Assembly: GCA_032716605.1 (NCBI GenBank)
Contig: CM064506.1
Coordinates: 22,630,904 to 22,694,903 of the forward strand
Direction of reading: 5' to 3'
From: Paralithodes platypus
Lineage: Eukaryota; Arthropoda; Malacostraca; Decapoda; Lithodidae
Length of the DNA stretch: 64,000 nucleotides
Shown here: one piece after another, positions 9,583-20,510 of the stretch
Layout of the letters: every line of letters starts with the position of its first letter
Position numbering within the stretch: the first letter of the stretch is position 1
Position numbers and translations under genes: made by a program
Notes under the pieces: model-generated
Seen by the model: only the letters and a program-made list of their open reading frames with translations
The model's database searches: none
What the model was told of the DNA's origin: nothing

Positions 9583-9815
9583 TGGTATGAAGGGGGATGG
9601 TTGCTTTTTCTGGACTCCCTTCTCCCTCATGCTTAGCACCATTAGTTTGGTATTTTAGGATATTCGCCCTATTTGTTTGGCATTTTTACGACCTTTCACC
9701 CCATTTCTTTGTCAATATCAAGACCTTTCATGCCATTTAGGTGTCGATTGTTTCCAGGCGAGCGACAACGAGCCTGTAGTTTTAGAAGGAGCCGGCCGTT
9801 GGCCGACATACGATG
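9583..9815 (+). mobile_element. TTAA-B MITE, truncated right
   Basis: B left half through GGCGAGCGACAACGAGCC and a broken hairpin (GCCGGCCGTTGGCC), then loss of similarity. Confidence 0.7.
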
Positions 9816-10262
9816 GGCTTCACTTCTGTTGCAGTGGATGCTCAAGACGAGATGAGTATCTTAGAAGAGAAAGAATTTATATATATAATTATTGTTTATA
9901 TATTGTTTATATTTTATAATTAACGTCAATGGGCTTAATTCTGCTTTAAATGTAGAAATTAATAAATGTAAGCGGATATGCAATCAATAAATCAATAGCC
10001 TAAATATCACTCAAATATAATCATAGGACCACTGTTTAAATATAATCATAGGACCACTGTTTAATGTAAATTACGGTAAAAATTGCCTCGGTAGATTACG
10101 AAAAACAAAACAAAACAAATTGTTCGTGAAAGCTAACTAATCTAAGAAAAATAATGATTATATACATATCCTGCATCAGTGACGGCGAGGCAGGAAACCA
10201 CCGGAGGCCCTGAATAATTAAGCCCTTAACACTCGCTATAAATCAACAGGCAATTATCGCAT
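9816..10262. other. Unclassified AT-rich DNA with a 24-25-bp direct duplication
   Basis: A unit containing AATATAATCATAGGACCACT is repeated at about 10015-10062. Nothing else recognised. Confidence 0.5.
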
Positions 10263-10617
10263 TTAAGGGAGGAGGGGTGTTTTTCTGGACCCGCTTCACC
10301 CTAATGTCAAGCCCCATTAGTTCTGAGATTTTGTGACGTTTACCCCATTAGTTTGATGATATTGAGATCTGTTACCCCACTTTTTTGCAAATATTAAGAC
10401 CATTCATGCAATTTAGGTGTCGATATTATCATGGCGAGCGATAGCGAGCCTGTAATTTAAGAGGAACAATATTTTCTAGTGAAACGTACAAATATCTTAA
10501 AGAAAGATCTTGGGGGAGTTTTTTTATTTTTAGCTTGATGGAGGGCTAAAGAGGAAACTAAACAAAATAATGAAAAGATAAATAAATAAGCCAATAAATA
10601 CGGCCATCTCCTCTTAA
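10263..10617 (+). mobile_element. TTAA-B MITE, hairpin eroded
   Basis: TTAAGGGAGGAGGGG to CCATCTCCTCTTAA. GGCGAGCGATAGCGAGCC is present, but the CCGG hairpin is lost. Confidence 0.8.
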
Positions 10618-10796
10618 TAGTGGCAATACATCAGCAGCCAATTATCGCCGTTAACTTCCTAGTGCAACTTGTGTAATTACGCTTAATGACGTCATCAAGC
10701 TGTTACGGGAGGAGAACCAAAGTGTGGGTGGTACAGTCGGTCGCAGAAATGTGTACGCACTGGGTGATTTTATGTATGGAAGGTATGTTATGTACT

Positions 10797-10900
10797 CGTG
10801 TTTAGCCCCATTAGTTTTGACACTATAAGACGTTCACCCCGTTAGTTTGGCGATTTTAAGACATTTCGCTCAATTTCTGTCAATTCTTTAGACCTGAAGA
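10797..10900 (+). mobile_element. TTAA-B MITE fragment
   Basis: Only the left-middle part is present: GTTTAGCCCCATTAGTTTTG through GACGTTCACCCC and ATTTCGCTCAATTTC. Confidence 0.6.
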
Positions 10901-11111
10901 CTGAAGGAGTTAATAATGTCGTTAAGCCATACCGCCTTCTTAAGTTCCGAGCATGTTGTCTCATCTTCTATTCTGAAAACGAATGGTGAGAAGGAGGAAG
11001 GTATTTATCAGTATAGTTGGAACAGTAAACGTCATGAACATTTTATATATTTCAAAATGGTCATTCTTCTAATCAGGGTGTCAAACCAGAGACCTCTTCC
11101 TTTCTTTGTAG

Positions 11112-11326
11112 TTAACCCTTTCAAGCTCCAATACACGTTTCTATTATGTTTCTGGATACTATTGGACGATTTTATTCAGATTAGTAACGGTATATGGAAG
11201 TCAGAGGGTTGATTGAGATAGTATTTACCCTTTTAATACACCACAGATCCTTCCTAAGCTGCATAAAATCGTCTAATGACAGCCAAAATAAACTGCTGAA
11301 AGCGCGTCAGAACTTCAAAGGGTTAA
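11112..11326 (+). mobile_element. TTAA-A MITE, diverged subfamily
   Basis: TTAACCCTTTCAAGCTCC to ACTTCAAAGGGTTAA, 215 bp. Shares the palindromic interior (GGACGATTTTATTCAG / ATAAAATCGTCTAATG) with typical A copies but has different outer ends. The overlapping open frame is fortuitous. Confidence 0.75.
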
Positions 11327-11351
11327 TATACACAGCTAAAATTATGCTCAA

Positions 11352-11702
11352 TTAAGGGGAGATCGGTCGGTTTTCTAAATCCCCTTCTCCCTCATATTTT
11401 ACCCCATTATTTTTCAGATTTTAAGATGTTTGCCCCATTAGTGTGTCGATTTTAAGACCTTCCGCCCCATTTCCTTGTTAATGTTAAGACATTTCATGCT
11501 ATTTAGGTGTCTACTTTTTTACCTGGCGAATGATAACGAGCCTGTCATTTAGAAAAAATGTATACCGAAAAATGTACAAATTAATCTAGAAGTGGGATCA
11601 TATTGATGTTTGTTTAAGTTTGATGGAGGTTTAGGGAGGAAACTAGAAAATTAATAAATATATGAAAAACAAGTTGACCAAAAAGTGAACCATTCCCCTT
11701 AA
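11352..11702 (+). mobile_element. TTAA-B MITE
   Basis: TTAAGGGGAGATCGGTCG to CATTCCCCTTAA. Core motifs are present, but the CCGG hairpin is deleted. Confidence 0.8.
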
Positions 11703-11884
11703 CAGTTCTTATTGTCTGCTTGATATCAAATTGGCCGAAACATTGCAACTTCACGTCAATCTTCCTATATTCTCTCTCATATTCATTCACATTTTAAAAC
11801 AAAATTGCTTCAAATCCAAAGTCGACCGTTTCGCCCAACCTCCTGATTAATATAGTTGGAAAATAAACAAATTTATGACAACAA

Positions 11885-12095
11885 GATAGAGTAAGTTGGA
11901 CCCCCTTTCTCCCTCGGGTTTAGCCCCATTAGTTTGGACATTTTAGGACGTTCGTCCCATTACTTTGGCGATTTTGAGGACTTTTGTTTCATTTCTTTAT
12001 CAGTTTAAGACTGTTCGTGGCATTGAGGTGTCAATTTTCGCGAGCGATAGCGAGCTTGAAATTTTGGAAGAATATGTTTCTATTAAAAAATGTAA
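11885..12095 (+). mobile_element. TTAA-B MITE fragment
   Basis: GGACCCCCTTTCTCCCTC through GCGAGCGATAGCGAGC. Both outer ends are missing and the right side runs into ATT-rich sequence. Confidence 0.68.
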
Positions 12096-12360
12096 TTATT
12101 TATTATTTATTATTATTAGTTTATTTTTATTTGTTTCAGAGTGCGGTCTTGGGTATGTAAATATATATTTGTTTTAGAATTTGATATTGTTTTATTGAAT
12201 ATGCATAAGACAACTTTTATGCTGCAAGTTGGTGGCGTTCGGGAAGATTTCTTGGCGTGTCCATTATTTCAGAACTCTGTAAAACACTGTAAAAGTGAAA
12301 CGTGTACAGTTCAACTTTTTCAAACTCCGATTATTATGAATTGTGTTGATATGAAACATC

Positions 12361-12576
12361 TTAACACTCTTGAAGATTATGCAGCATTTTGACAGTTTAT
12401 TCTGGCTATCATTACACGATGTTATGTAGTTTAGGAAGAATCTGTGGGAATGATAAGGTAAAGGCTATCTCAATTATCCCTCTGATTTTCATTTGCCCTA
12501 CCTAATGTGAATAAAATCGTTTAATAATAGCCAAAAATATAAAAGAAAAATGCGTCTTAGTTAGTCAAGAGGTTAA
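12361..12576 (+). mobile_element. TTAA-A MITE, diverged subfamily
   Basis: TTAA-bounded, 216 bp. Interior GTTTATTCTGGCTATCATTA and AATAAAATCGTTTAATAATA arms. The outer ends resemble the 11.1-kb copy more than the typical ends. Confidence 0.65.
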
Positions 12577-12722
12577 ATACATATAGGTACATAATGTTTT
12601 CTTGCCATCTATTCCATGACATTCTCCTACTAGTTAATTTCTTCATTGGAACGCTAGGATTTGACAAATTGACATTAAACTCTACGGGAAATACACTCCA
12701 GGGTGTAGGGTTTATGACGTGC

Positions 12723-12957
12723 TTAACCCTTTCACGCATTTATGACGCAGAGATTGCCAGATTAGCAATAAGAAATAGAGTTCTCTCACTCTTATAATTA
12801 CCTCTCCAAAATTAGTTTTCTGCCCACAGCTAACTCAAAGACAACTGCAGAGGTTGAAGTAACTAAACTAAAGGTTTCTAAATACCCATGATGGTAACAA
12901 AGGCTTTAAAGTATCCCCAATAGGCTCAAAATCGCGTCATATGTCGGAGAGGGTTAA
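12723..12957 (+). mobile_element. TTAA-D MITE, complete copy 2
   Basis: Same length, ends and interior as 4955-5189 (TTAACCCTTTCACGCA to GTCGGAGAGGGTTAA). Its final TTAA is the first TTAA of the next B element. Confidence 0.8.
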
Positions 12958-13306
12958 GGAGTGACGGTTGTTTTTCTGGTCCCACTTATTCCTCATGTTC
13001 AGCTCCATTAGTTTTATGATTCTAAGACGTTTGCCCCGTTAGTTTGTTGTTTTGTTTTAAGACCTTCCGCCCCATTAATTTGTCAATATTTAGACCTTTC
13101 TTGCTATTTAGGTGTCGATTTTTTTCTTGACGAACGATAGCGAATCTGTAATTATGGAAGAACCGGCTACCGAAAAATGTACAAATTAATGTACATGGGG
13201 GATCTAATGGATGTTATTTTTAAAGTTCGATGGAGGTCTAGGGAGGAAACTAGAAAAATAATGAATAAATGAAAAATCGACCAAAAAGTAAACCATGAAC
13301 AGTTAA
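12954..13306 (+). mobile_element. TTAA-B MITE
   Basis: Starts TTAAGGAGTGACGG and ends in a degenerate GAACAGTTAA shared with the following A remnant. The hairpin is shortened (ACCGGCTACCG). Confidence 0.75.
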
Positions 13307-13452
13307 TTCTGGCCAGCATTAGACGATTTTACTCAGGTTTGAAAGGCACTCTAGGCATCAAAGGGGTAAAGTGTATCTCAATCAATTCTCTGACACCTAC
13401 AGACCCTTCCTAAACTGGATAAAAACGTCCACTAATAGCCAGAATAGTAGGC
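13303..13452 (+). mobile_element. TTAA-A MITE remnant
   Basis: TTAATTCTGGCCAGCATTAG and GTCCACTAATAGCCAGAATA arms remain. The outer ends are lost. Confidence 0.6.
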
Positions 13453-13461
13453 AGGCAGATT

Positions 13462-13780
13462 TACCCGTGTTTGTACCGCTGCCATCATCCTTTTCATTAT
13501 AGTGTGGCTACTATTAGACGACTTTATACGGTTTAAAAAAGGACTCTAACATATTAACAGGCTTCGAACTTACGCACTTAACCAATTTGACCACGACAGA
13601 TCCTTCTTATACTGCACAAAATCGTCTAAATATAGCTAGACTAAAATTGAAAAGGCGTCGCGGGAAATATCGTACTTAACCATTTGTACTGCGAAATATC
13701 CTTCTTAAACTGCACAAAATCGTATAAGATGTATAGTTGTACTAAAATTGAAAAGGCGTCGCCGGTACAGAAACAGTTAC
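13462..13780 (-). mobile_element. TTAA-A MITE, with partial internal duplication
   Basis: Begins TTACCCGTGTTTGTACCG and ends CGTCGCCGGTACAGAAACAG. The right-hand arm (CTTCTTA..ACTGCACAAAATCGT) occurs twice, near 13600 and 13690. Confidence 0.65.
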
Positions 13781-14056
13781 TCGATTCTGTAACAATGACG
13801 TCTTATTAAATATATTCTAGCTATATTTAGAAGATTTTGTGCAGTTTAAGAAGGATCTGTGGTAGTAAAATAATGGTTAGGTGACATAGTTCAAAACCTA
13901 TTAATATGTTGGAGGCCTTTTTTAAACTGCATAAAATCGTCTAATAGTAAACACAAAGCCTCTTAGTTGCTGGAGGCCCATATGTATACTGACTAAAATC
14001 GTCCAATAGTAGCCAGAATAAAGTTAAAAGTACGGCACTGGTACAGAAGGGGTTAA
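13780..14056 (+). mobile_element. TTAA-A MITE, with duplicated right arm
   Basis: Begins CTCGATTCTGTAACAATGAC and ends CGGCACTGGTACAGAAGGGG then TTAA. The AATCGTCTAATAGTA arm appears twice, with GTTGCTGGAGGCCC between. Confidence 0.7.
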
Positions 14057-14117
14057 GGGAGCCCACCACGCTTTTTTTCTCTCTTTATCTCCCTCTCTCT
14101 TTGGCTTGTATCCATTC
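14053..14117 (-). mobile_element. TTAA-C MITE terminal fragment
   Basis: TTAAGGGAGCCCACCACGC through GGCTTGTATCCATTC, then an abrupt break into the inverted-repeat sequence at 14119. Confidence 0.7.
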
Positions 14118-14118
14118 C

Positions 14119-14141
14119 TAGGAGTCGGGAAGTATTGATCA
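14119..14141 (+). repeat. Left half of a 23-bp perfect inverted repeat
   Basis: Begins TAGGAGTCGGG and ends TATTGATCA. Its exact reverse complement lies at 15021-15043, about 880 bp away. A second C element and a Helitron-like unit lie between. Confidence 0.85.
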
Positions 14142-14514
14142 AGGGGGTCACTGGTTATTTTTTATTTTTCCCTCTTTTCCTGGCTTGTATCCATTCGGCC
14201 CCATTCAGCCTACTGTTTTAAGACGCTGACCCCCATCCAGGTGTCAATATTTTCCTGGCGAGCGGTAACGAGCCAGCATATATATATTTTTGTCTTGACA
14301 GCAAGCTAAATTTGTACATTTTTCGATAGAAAAATTTCTCCGGCGAAGCCGGATTTCTCCATTCAATGCTGGATAGCTCTCGCTCGCCAGGAAGAAATCG
14401 ACACCTTGATGGGGATAAACGTCTTAAAACAGTTGGATGAATTGGGCCGAATGGATACAAGCCAAGAAAAGAGAGAAAAGGAGAGAAAAAAAAAAAAAAC
14501 AGTGACCCCCCTTC
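14139..14514 (-). mobile_element. TTAA-C foldback MITE
   Basis: Starts (TC)AAGGGGGTCACTGG and ends CAGTGACCCCCCTT, so both TTAA ends are degraded. The arms and the GGCGAAGCCGG core are in reverse orientation. Confidence 0.8.
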
Positions 14515-14528
14515 TATATAATATTTTC

Positions 14529-14531
<3 letters not shown>

Positions 14532-14597
<66 letters not shown>
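14532..14597. repeat. (GT)n microsatellite, about 65 bp
   Basis: Near-perfect GT run. Confidence 0.98.
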
Positions 14598-14604
14598 TGT
14601 TCTT

Positions 14605-15020
14605 TATGCATGGCCACATTTTTTAAGCTAGAGCGTTCATACTTGGTATGCATAGTAAGGGGGTCTCTAGGCAGGTTTTAGTGAAAAAATTGAATTTCCC
14701 AGGGTGAAAGGGACGGAGAAAATGGGCGCGAAATCGGAAAAATGCCCGTTTGGGGCAGGAGGAGGCCTCCGATCGAAAAGGTGTATGGAACGAAAGTTGT
14801 TCGCAGCCCCCAAAATAGGGGTACGGATGAGGTCAGATCCAAAATCGGAGGTCATTTAGCGGCCGAAATCGAGGTCGCCGTTTAATGAGGCACAGGGAGG
14901 TCGAGGCCGGTGATTATGGTGGTAGTAGTGATTGATGATGGTGATTATGGTAGTAGTAGTGGTGGTAGTAGTGATGGTGATTATGGTGATTACCCGGGCA
15001 ACGCCGGGTACCCCTGCTAG
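14605..15020 (+). mobile_element. Helitron-like non-autonomous element, 3' end
   Basis: The right terminus has the Helitron hallmark: a hairpin (ACCCGGGCAACGCCGGGT, 14993-15010) followed about 7 nt later by CTAGT, matching the CTRRT 3' consensus. The upstream GC-rich block and GAT/GGT repeats have no coding capacity. The 5' start is not defined; 14605 is only where the block starts to look distinct. Class is from the 3' signature only. Confidence 0.55.
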
Positions 15021-15043
15021 TGATCAATACTTCCCGACTCCTA
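15021..15043 (-). repeat. Right half of the 23-bp inverted repeat
   Basis: Exact reverse complement of 14119-14141. It starts at the T that follows the CTAG of the Helitron-like terminus. Confidence 0.85.
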
Positions 15044-15183
15044 CGACCAGAAGCGATCCTTTATCATTCTTTATACTGTCCCGCAAACTGTCTGCTGCGT
15101 CACATTTGTTGCCGTCTACTAATGGACGGTTGAATGTGACTTTTATTGCCATTCATGTTTTATAAGGCGAGGGAATACGCTAG

Positions 15184-15893
15184 CTGTCAGGAGAGTGGTT
15201 AGTGGGTGTATACTGTCAGGAGAGTGGTTAGTGAGTGTATACTGTCAGGAGAGTGGTTAGTGGGTGTATACTGTCAGGAGAGTGGTTAGTGAGTGTATAC
15301 TGTCAGGAGAGTGGTTATAGATATACTGTCAGGAGAGTGGTTAGTGAGTGTATACTGTCAGGAGAGTGGTTAGTGAGTGTATACTGTCAGGAGAGTGGTT
15401 AGTGAGTGTATACTGTCAGGAGAGTGGTTAGTGAGTGTATACTGTCAGGAGAGTGGTTAGTGAGTGTATACTGTCAGGAGAGTCTGTCAGGAGAGTGGTT
15501 AGTGAGTGTATACTGTCAGGAGAGTGGTTAGTGAGTGTATACTGTCAGGAGAGTGGTTAGTGGGTGTATACTGTCAGGAGAGTGGTTAGTGGGTGTATAC
15601 TGTCAGGAGAGTGGTTAGTGAGTGTATACTGTCAGGAGAGTGGTTAGTGGGTGTATACTGTCAGGAGAGTGGTTAGTGGGTGTATACTGTCAGGAGAGTG
15701 GTTAGTGGGTGTATACTGTCAGGAGAGTGGTTAGTGGGTGTATACTGTCAGGAGAGTGGTTAGTGAGTGTATACTGTCAGGAGAGTGGTTAGTGGGTGTA
15801 TACTGTCAGGAGAGTGGTTAGTGAGTGTATACTGTCAGGAGAGTGGTTAGTGGGTGTATACTGTCAGGAGAGTGGTTAGTGGGTGTATACTGT
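15184..15893. repeat. 28-bp minisatellite, about 25 units
   Basis: Unit CTGTCAGGAGAGTGGTTAGT then GAGTGTATA or GGGTGTATA. G/A variants alternate irregularly. One short unit occurs near 15320 and one truncated unit near 15484. Confidence 0.95.
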
Positions 15894-16324
15894 ATTTATA
15901 ATGTTAGTGTGTCTTATTTTATTAGTCTAATAGGTAAGGTTAAATATCAGGATAGTAATTAGATTGTTCAATCTGGAATTACTTTTAAAATTCAAGTCAT
16001 CAGTACTCTTATTTACAGTGATACAAATCCGATAGTATTTGTCTTCTACTGTACTTCACACTTCTCAGCTTGTTCTTCCTCTGTCCAATTGCTCTTCTTT
16101 CCTTGTTTACTCCAGCCATATGGTCTGCTCTGATAGACTTCGATGTTTTCATATTATTGGTATTGTTCTATAAAACTTAATGGGAATGTATATTACATGC
16201 GTACATTAATTAACCGTATTTAAAATTCAACTATAGTTAGTTTTCCACATTAATAAGTTCCGACGATTATAAATGCATATTGAAATGCGTAGGAGGTCAA
16301 TGACTATATGAATAACTATACGGA
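15894..16324. other. Unclassified AT-rich DNA
   Basis: No family match and no supported gene. Confidence 0.5.
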
Positions 16325-16667
16325 TTAAGGGGGAGGCAGTTGTTTTTTATGGACCTCCTTCTCCCTCATGTTTAGCATATTATATTTGAGATTCTAAGAC
16401 GTTCCTTCCATTAGTTTGTCGATTTTATGACCTTTTGCCCCATTTTGTTGTCAATATTATTACCTTTCGTGCCATTGAGATGTCAATTGTTTTCCTGGCG
16501 AGCGATAGCGAGCCTATTTTAGAATGAACCGGCCGAAAATTGTACACATTTATTTGAAAGGGGGTCTAGGGGGTGTTTTTTTAAGCTTGAGGTAGGTCTA
16601 GCGAGGAAACTAAACAGAAGATTAATATATAAATACATAGACCAAAAAGCAAAAACTACCCCCTTAG
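16325..16667 (+). mobile_element. TTAA-B MITE
   Basis: TTAAGGGGGAGGCAGTTG to ACTACCCCCTTAG. GGCGAGCGATAGCGAGCC is intact and the hairpin is shortened. Confidence 0.8.
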
Positions 16668-16679
16668 AGGAGGTAAATT

Positions 16680-16781
16680 GTCTAATTAGTAATGAATATG
16701 AGTGATACCTGGTTAAAAAGAATAAGTTTCCGTAAAAGTTAGAAAACAAAACAAAACTTGTATCCGGGTCCAGGTTTTATG

Positions 16782-16862
<81 letters not shown>

Positions 16863-17092
16863 CTTCAACTTTCGATATTTAGCATATTACCGGCAGTATG
16901 TAACTGACCCATATAATGTTTTTGAAAACTAGAAGAAAAATACATTATTTTAGAAGTGAAAATTATTATCAAAACTTATCTTGAAAAATATCTAATTAGT
17001 ATTTAATAGGAGTGATAGCTGGTAAAAAAAATGGGTTTCCGAAAAAAATAGAAAAAAAAAATTGTATCCTTGTTTCATGTCCAGGTTTCATG

Positions 17093-17160
<68 letters not shown>
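16680..17160. repeat. Tandem duplication of about 310 bp, each copy ending in (GT)n
   Basis: TCTAATTAGTA..AGTGATA.CTGG, a poly-A stretch, TTGTATCC, CAGGTTT.ATGAAGTG and a GT run occur at 16680-16860 and again at 16990-17160. The GT runs are at 16784-16859 and 17095-17159. Confidence 0.75.
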
Positions 17161-17161
<1 letters not shown>

Positions 17162-17189
17162 GATGTGTGTGTGAAGATGTGTGCTTGTG

Positions 17190-17340
17190 TATGTGTTTGT
17201 TGTGTGTGTGTTTGTTGTGTGTGTGTTTGTTGTGTGTGTGTTTGTTGTGTGTGTGTTTGTTGTGTGTGTGTTTGTTGTGTGTGTGTTTGTTGTGTGTGTG
17301 TTTGTTGTGTGTGTGTTTGTTGTGTGTGTGTTTGTTTTGT
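17190..17340. repeat. 15-bp GT-type minisatellite
   Basis: Nine to ten near-identical units of TTTGTTGTGTGTGTG. Cys/Val and Thr/Asn repeat frames on the two strands arise from it. Confidence 0.95.
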
Positions 17341-17565
17341 GAGAGTGTGAGTATGTGTGCTTGTGTGTGTTATTGTAAGGATTTTTCATACACCTACCCC
17401 ACCATTCCTCTCCATACAGTATGTCTCCCGTGATGAGTTGCATGACCACAGTGATCTATATATCGCCTGGAAAGTACTACGGGGAGGTACACTCTTATAG
17501 ATTTACAATATTGCTTGACATTCATGCTTATAATTTAGTACATCGGAAAAAAGTGCAAGGGAATA

Positions 17566-17816
17566 TTTTAGGGTAATATGTGGAAGAGTTGGTATTCATT
17601 CATATATTTTGGGGTAATATGTGGAAGAGTTGGTATTCATTCATATATTTTAGGGTAATATGTGGAAGAGTTGGTATTCATTCATATATTTCAGGGTAAT
17701 ATGTGGAAGAGTTGGTATTCATTCATAAATTTTAGGGTAATATGTGGAAGAGTTGGTATTCATTCATATATTTCAGGGTAATATGTGGAAGAGTTGGTAT
17801 TCATTCATATATTTGC
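17566..17816. repeat. 41-bp minisatellite, 6 units
   Basis: Unit GGGTAATATGTGGAAGAGTT then GGTATTCATTCATATATTT with few substitutions. Confidence 0.93.
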
Positions 17817-18009
17817 TTATATATTTATTTATTATGTTATTGCATTTTCATGTATTTATTTATTCAATTACATTTTACTATTTATTTATATATATTTTAT
17901 TTGGTTTTATTTTTTCTTGGGGGGGGGGAATAATTTGGTAGAAATATAATATAACATGACACAATTTAACTACTGTATCCTAAATATAACCTTAAATTCA
18001 CAGAGGCCC

Positions 18010-18330
18010 AAGTACATGATGTGTGTGTGTGTGAGGCAGTTTGTGTACCACTCTCAATAGTATGTGTGTGTGTGTGCGTGTGTATGAAGAGAAGTTATGT
18101 ACCACTCTCAATAGTGTACATCCATTGCCCTCCAAATGTGTGCTGTGTGTGTGTGTGTGTGAGAGAGCGAGAGAGAGAGAGAGAGAGAGAGAGTGTGCGT
18201 GTGTATGAGAGAGAGAGAGAAGGATTTGTGCACCACTCTCTTTCCAACCATTACTCTCCATACGTCTTCTGTGATGAGTTCTGGAGCCTGGGTGATATAT
18301 ACCGTACACTGCTTGGGGGTGTAGTGCATT
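18010..18330. repeat. GT/GA-rich degenerate repeat region
   Basis: TGTACCACTCTCAATAGTRT occurs twice, interleaved with GT and GA runs. The CACCACTCTC...CTCCATACGTCTTCTGTGAT part resembles 17.40-17.45 kb, so the block is an old duplicate. Confidence 0.6.
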
Positions 18331-18339
18331 GACGGACTT

Positions 18340-18735
18340 TTTAGGATTTTTTGTTCATGTCTTACTTTTTGGATTGTTCTTTTCTATTCCTGGTCTTACT
18401 TTTTAAATGGTTCTTCTTCTAGGTATTGTCTTACTTTTTGGACTGTTCTTCTATTTTTGGTCTTACTTAATGGATTGTTCTTGTCTATTTCTGGTCTTTA
18501 TGGATTGGTCTTTTCATTTTTTGGTCTTACTTTTTGGATTGTTCTTTTATATTGCTGGTTTTACTTTTTGGATTGTTATTTGTTATTGGTGGTCTTAGTT
18601 TTGTAATTGTTCTTTTCTATTGATGGTCTTACTTTATGGATTGTTCTTTTCTAGTTCTGGTCTTACTGTTTGGATTGTTCTTCTCTATTGCAGATCTTAC
18701 TGTTTGAATTGTTCTTTTATATTTCTGATCTTATT
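18340..18735. repeat. Degenerate tandem repeat, about 33-bp unit
   Basis: TGGTCTTACTTTTTGGATTG then TTCTTTTCTATT recurs about ten to twelve times with heavy divergence. Confidence 0.75.
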
Positions 18736-18908
18736 TATAGTTTACTTCATTGACAGGAAAGCACAGGGATGTTCTATTGAGTCATGACTTACGAAGATTG
18801 TGGTGGTATGGGTTAGGCATGACCCTTCACAGCATAGATCGGCTCTCCGGGCCAGGCACCTGATAGTAACAATAATTATGTATGATAATGATAACAAAAA
18901 ATCTCCCT

Positions 18909-19259
18909 TTAAAGGCAGATGGGTCGTGTTTCTGGTCCCCTTCTTCCTCGTGTTTAGCCCCATTAGTGTTCAGATTAAAAGACGTTCGGCCCATTAGTTT
19001 GGCCATTTTAAGGCCTTTCATCCCATTTATTTGTCAATATTAAGACTTTTCATGTCATTTAGGTGTCGCTTTTTCCTAGCGAGCGATAGCAAGCCTGTAA
19101 ATTAAGAGGAATCGGCTTTCGGCCGGGACCTTTTTCTATCGAAAAAATTTACGAATTTATCTTGGAGAGTCTTGGGCGGCTGGAGGTCAAGGGAGGAAAC
19201 TAAAACAATAATGCAAAAATACATAAATAAGCATATAAAAACGACCCATCTCCCCTTAA
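18909..19259 (+). mobile_element. TTAA-B MITE
   Basis: TTTAAAGGCAGATGGGTCGT to ACGACCCATCTCCCCTTAA. Outer inverted ends of about 15 bp are clear in this copy. Confidence 0.84.
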
Positions 19260-19447
19260 CCAATTCAGCACCGGCGACGTCCTTTTCATTATATTCTGAC
19301 AACTATCAAACGATGTCATGCAGCTTAGTAAGGACGTCTATCCATGAACAGGCAATATAGACTATTACCATATATCCTTCCGAAGCATCTTAAAATCGTT
19401 TAAATGTACAGTAGCTGAAAATACGTCGCTGGTACAGACAGGGTTAA
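19256..19447 (+). mobile_element. TTAA-A MITE
   Basis: TTAACCAATTCAGCACCGGC to CGTCGCTGGTACAGACAGGG then TTAA. Shares its first TTAA with the preceding B element. Confidence 0.8.
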
Positions 19448-19536
19448 GGTCTTCCCGAAGGCTGGATGGATGACTGTGGTAGTTATTGATCCAGCGAGTT
19501 ATTATGTGGAGGATTGTGAATTACTCAGTACGAGAG

Positions 19537-19905
19537 TTAAGGGGAGATGGGCCGTTTTGTTATCTATTTATTTATGTATTCATTTTGTTCTTAGTTTCCT
19601 CGCTAGAACTCCATCAAGCTTAGAAATACTCTCCCCTAGACCCCCCTTGAAAATAAATTTGTATATTTTCGATAGAAAAATGTCCCGGCCGAAGGCCAGT
19701 TCCTCTTAAAAATTCAGGCTTGCTATCGCTCGCCACGAAAAAATCGACACCTAAATGGCACGATAGGTCCTAAAATTGACAACGAAATGGGGTGAAAGGT
19801 GTTCAAATCGCCAAAATAATGGAGCGAACTTCATATAATCTGAAAACAAACGGGGCGATACCCGAGGAAGAAGGGCGACCAAAAAAACGACCCGTCTCCC
19901 CTTAA
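19537..19905 (-). mobile_element. TTAA-B MITE, complete
   Basis: TTAAGGGGAGATGGGCCG to CGACCCGTCTCCCCTTAA, 369 bp. The hairpin GGCCGAAGGCC and GCTATCGCTCGCC are present. Confidence 0.86.
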
Positions 19906-20037
19906 TGGAATATGACGGGGGGGGGGGGGGGGGGGAGTGCTTTGACCTATTAATTATTGCTAACACTGATCTGAATAATTGATAAAGAGAATGGGGGAGT
20001 ATGTTGAAGGCGAGTGGCTATTTATGAGAAGGGCTGT

Positions 20038-20252
20038 TTAACCCTTTGAATACTAGCGACGTGTGCTATATTGTATTCTAGCTATATGTAGACGATGTTA
20101 GGCAGCTTAGGAAGGATCTGTGGTAGTTAAAAAGATTGGTTGAGATAGTTTGAAGCCTTATTATTGCTAGAGGTCCTTCCTAAGCTGAATAAAGTCGTCT
20201 AGTAGTTGTCAGAATATGATAAAAGGAACGTCCCTGGTACTGTATGGGTTAA
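20038..20252 (+). mobile_element. TTAA-A MITE, complete
   Basis: TTAACCCTTTGAATACTAGC to TGGTACTGTATGGGTTAA, 215 bp, with the palindromic interior. Confidence 0.8.
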
Positions 20253-20261
20253 ATATTGGTC

Positions 20262-20365
20262 TGTGTTGGTAGTGTACTGGTTTAGATGCTTATAATTATG
20301 TTCTGAGTGTGGTGTCCCAAGTTCGAATCCCGGGAGGATCATATGCGTTCATTAGTTTATTCTAG
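20262..20365 (+). mobile_element. tRNA-derived SINE, diverged
   Basis: A-box-like GTAGTGTACTGG and B box GTTCGAATCCCGG, then GGATCATATGCGTTCATTAG as in the other SINE copies. Not a tRNA gene: the stems do not fold cleanly and the 3' tail is SINE-like. Confidence 0.65.
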
Positions 20366-20461
20366 TGCCTTGGGGTTTGTAATGGAGGATGAATGTTAAG
20401 AACGGGGAGTTCCTTAATTGAAATGTAGATTATTTATATCGAATTAATAATGTCAGATTGG

Positions 20462-20510
20462 TTAAGAGGGGGGGGGGGGGGGAGGGGGTTGTTTGCTCCC
20501 TAGACCTCCA
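20462..20510 (-). mobile_element. TTAA-B terminal fragment
   Basis: TTAAGAGG plus a G-run, then TTTGCTCCCTAGACCTCCA, cut by the next B element. Confidence 0.55.

Noticed and set aside
15184..15893. CRISPR-like array of 28-bp repeats
   Set aside because: No spacers between units. It is an ordinary minisatellite.
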